Shown here one piece after another: positions 63,166 to 64,000 of a DNA stretch of 64,000 nucleotides. Both the position numbers and the translations under genes were made by a program. Position 1 is the first letter of the stretch. The number at the start of each line of letters is the position of its first letter. This stretch comes from Bidens hawaiensis (lineage: Eukaryota > Streptophyta > Magnoliopsida > Asterales > Asteraceae), in assembly GCA_021521415.1 (NCBI GenBank), contig JAIQDT010000001.1, positions 7,440,001 through 7,504,000 of the forward strand, read 5' to 3'. A model generated the notes under the pieces. The model was not told the DNA's origin and did not search any database. It saw only the letters and a program-made list of their open reading frames with translations.

Positions 63166-64000
63166 CAATAAGCAACATGTCAATTGTTTTGGTCAAAAAT
63201 CGAACAAGGATAATGTAACCAAATTTGTAATGTGAGGTTTAGTGCTAGGTTGATAATAACGATTATAAAACAGTTGCAAACAAGAACACAATGATTTGTT
63301 GCGAGGAAAAGCCTTTGATCTTGGTCGAATAATGTTAGGCCATGAATTTTGCACTTAGGATCCTTTATCCTTGACTGTCTATGGATAGTTTATCCTTGAA
63401 ATATATATCAGGATATAAAGGATCGACGATCCTCGGTATTACTTGTTTACTAGTGATTGCATTTAGTATGGTGATGTGTTAGACAGGTATAGCAACTTCA
63501 AGACGTACTTGTACGAGTTATCCTCAAAGGACATTCTCTAGCTGGAACATGGATCCAGGATCTTACCTCAGTGAAGCTATTAATAGACGAATTCATGTGA
63601 AGATAAACGTTCAAATATCAACAACGGCTATGAGACTCGTTCTTCCACTTATCTCGCTACTGAACGACTATACGCACGTGGTCAAAGTTATGGAGCGGCT
63701 AGTGGAGGACTTTCGGATAGTTAGGAAAAGTTGTTAGTGATATTTTCTTATTTAAAATGAGTTATGATCGAATAGGTAAACACATGTATTCTCTCTACAC
63801 ACTAGCATACTTTGTAATCTCGATCATATACTCCACCGCATTTGTAATCACGTTTTATTCATTAATAAACTTGACGGTGATAGTTTTCACCGTCCGGGGG
63901 TTTTTGTGTCGGAGACCACGATAACCACATACTCATCGATCAAAGGTTACCTTGTTGATCATTGACTAAAGTACTTCGACCAAAGATTATCCTATTAATC
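63166..64000 (+). other. Non-coding right end, probably LTR sequence
   Basis: The 63188-63330 stretch repeats 61570-61715 in diverged form. A hairpin with 8-bp arms (GACGGTGA/TCACCGTC) lies near 63872-63895. The 62-codon ORF at 63549-63737 has no recognisable content. Confidence 0.35.

Noticed and set aside
1..64000. Host genes, tRNA, rRNA or organelle inserts
   Set aside because: None recognised on reading; only retroelement proteins and non-coding repeats are supported.

Overview
The window looks like heterochromatic, repeat-dense DNA from a flowering plant with a large genome. I see no host gene, tRNA, rRNA or CRISPR. Everything recognisable is a transposable element, mostly LTR retrotransposons nested in one another. 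The gag and pol styles (Tekay chromovirus with 3-kb LTRs, SIRE/Maximus-like Copia, Athila, Bianca-like Copia, Ogre/Tat) would fit Asteraceae; that is recollection, not a search result.

Layout. 1-1141: 5' end of a minus-strand SIRE-like Copia running off the left edge. 1142-1722: minus-strand gypsy LTR debris. 1723 to about 30100: one old plus-strand SIRE-like Copia, consisting of 5' LTR, leader, gag, pol, a large accessory ORF (aORF) and 3' LTR. Inside it lie a 2963-bp solo gypsy LTR (3398-6360, TSD GATAG), a minus-strand Athila (9081-20875, left end deleted) and a CACTA-like MITE (24121-24554). 30110-31640: minus-strand Ogre/Tat fragment. 31749-34114: microsatellite, AT-rich direct repeats and a SINE-like unit. 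34115-40160: complete minus-strand Bianca-like Copia (TSD TGTAC). 40161-42843: non-coding, with a possible non-autonomous DNA element. 42844-58276: young Tekay-type gypsy with 3.05-kb LTRs (TSD TATTG), interrupted by a very young 3030-bp non-autonomous element (51628-54657, TSD ACCAC). 58282-64000: AT-rich repeats, a decayed plus-strand Copia and an Ogre/Tat gag remnant.

Most interesting thread. Three SIRE-like elements (left edge, the 28-kb composite, and the small nested one) share TTCGC/TTCGT palindromes stacked just upstream of the LTR TATA box. The stems show compensatory changes between relatives. The same core motif is scattered through the leader before gag and again through the spacer before the aORF. 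The aORF encodes a conserved protein that I cannot assign. The nested element has discarded gag and pol but keeps an intact 458-codon ORF matching the C-terminal part of that protein, and it also carries a 330-bp inverted repeat of the same coding sequence. This could be a non-autonomous element that carries an accessory gene and can also form a long hairpin RNA.

Other repeated architecture: the Athila element carries its own dispersed GC-rich palindrome (consensus GCACGGCCCCGTGC), and the Tekay element has an intact extra ORF with a C-terminal hydrophobic segment between primer site and gag. Order of events by nesting: SIRE-like Copia first, then the solo LTR, Athila and MITE inside it. The Tekay gypsy and then its nested passenger are much younger.
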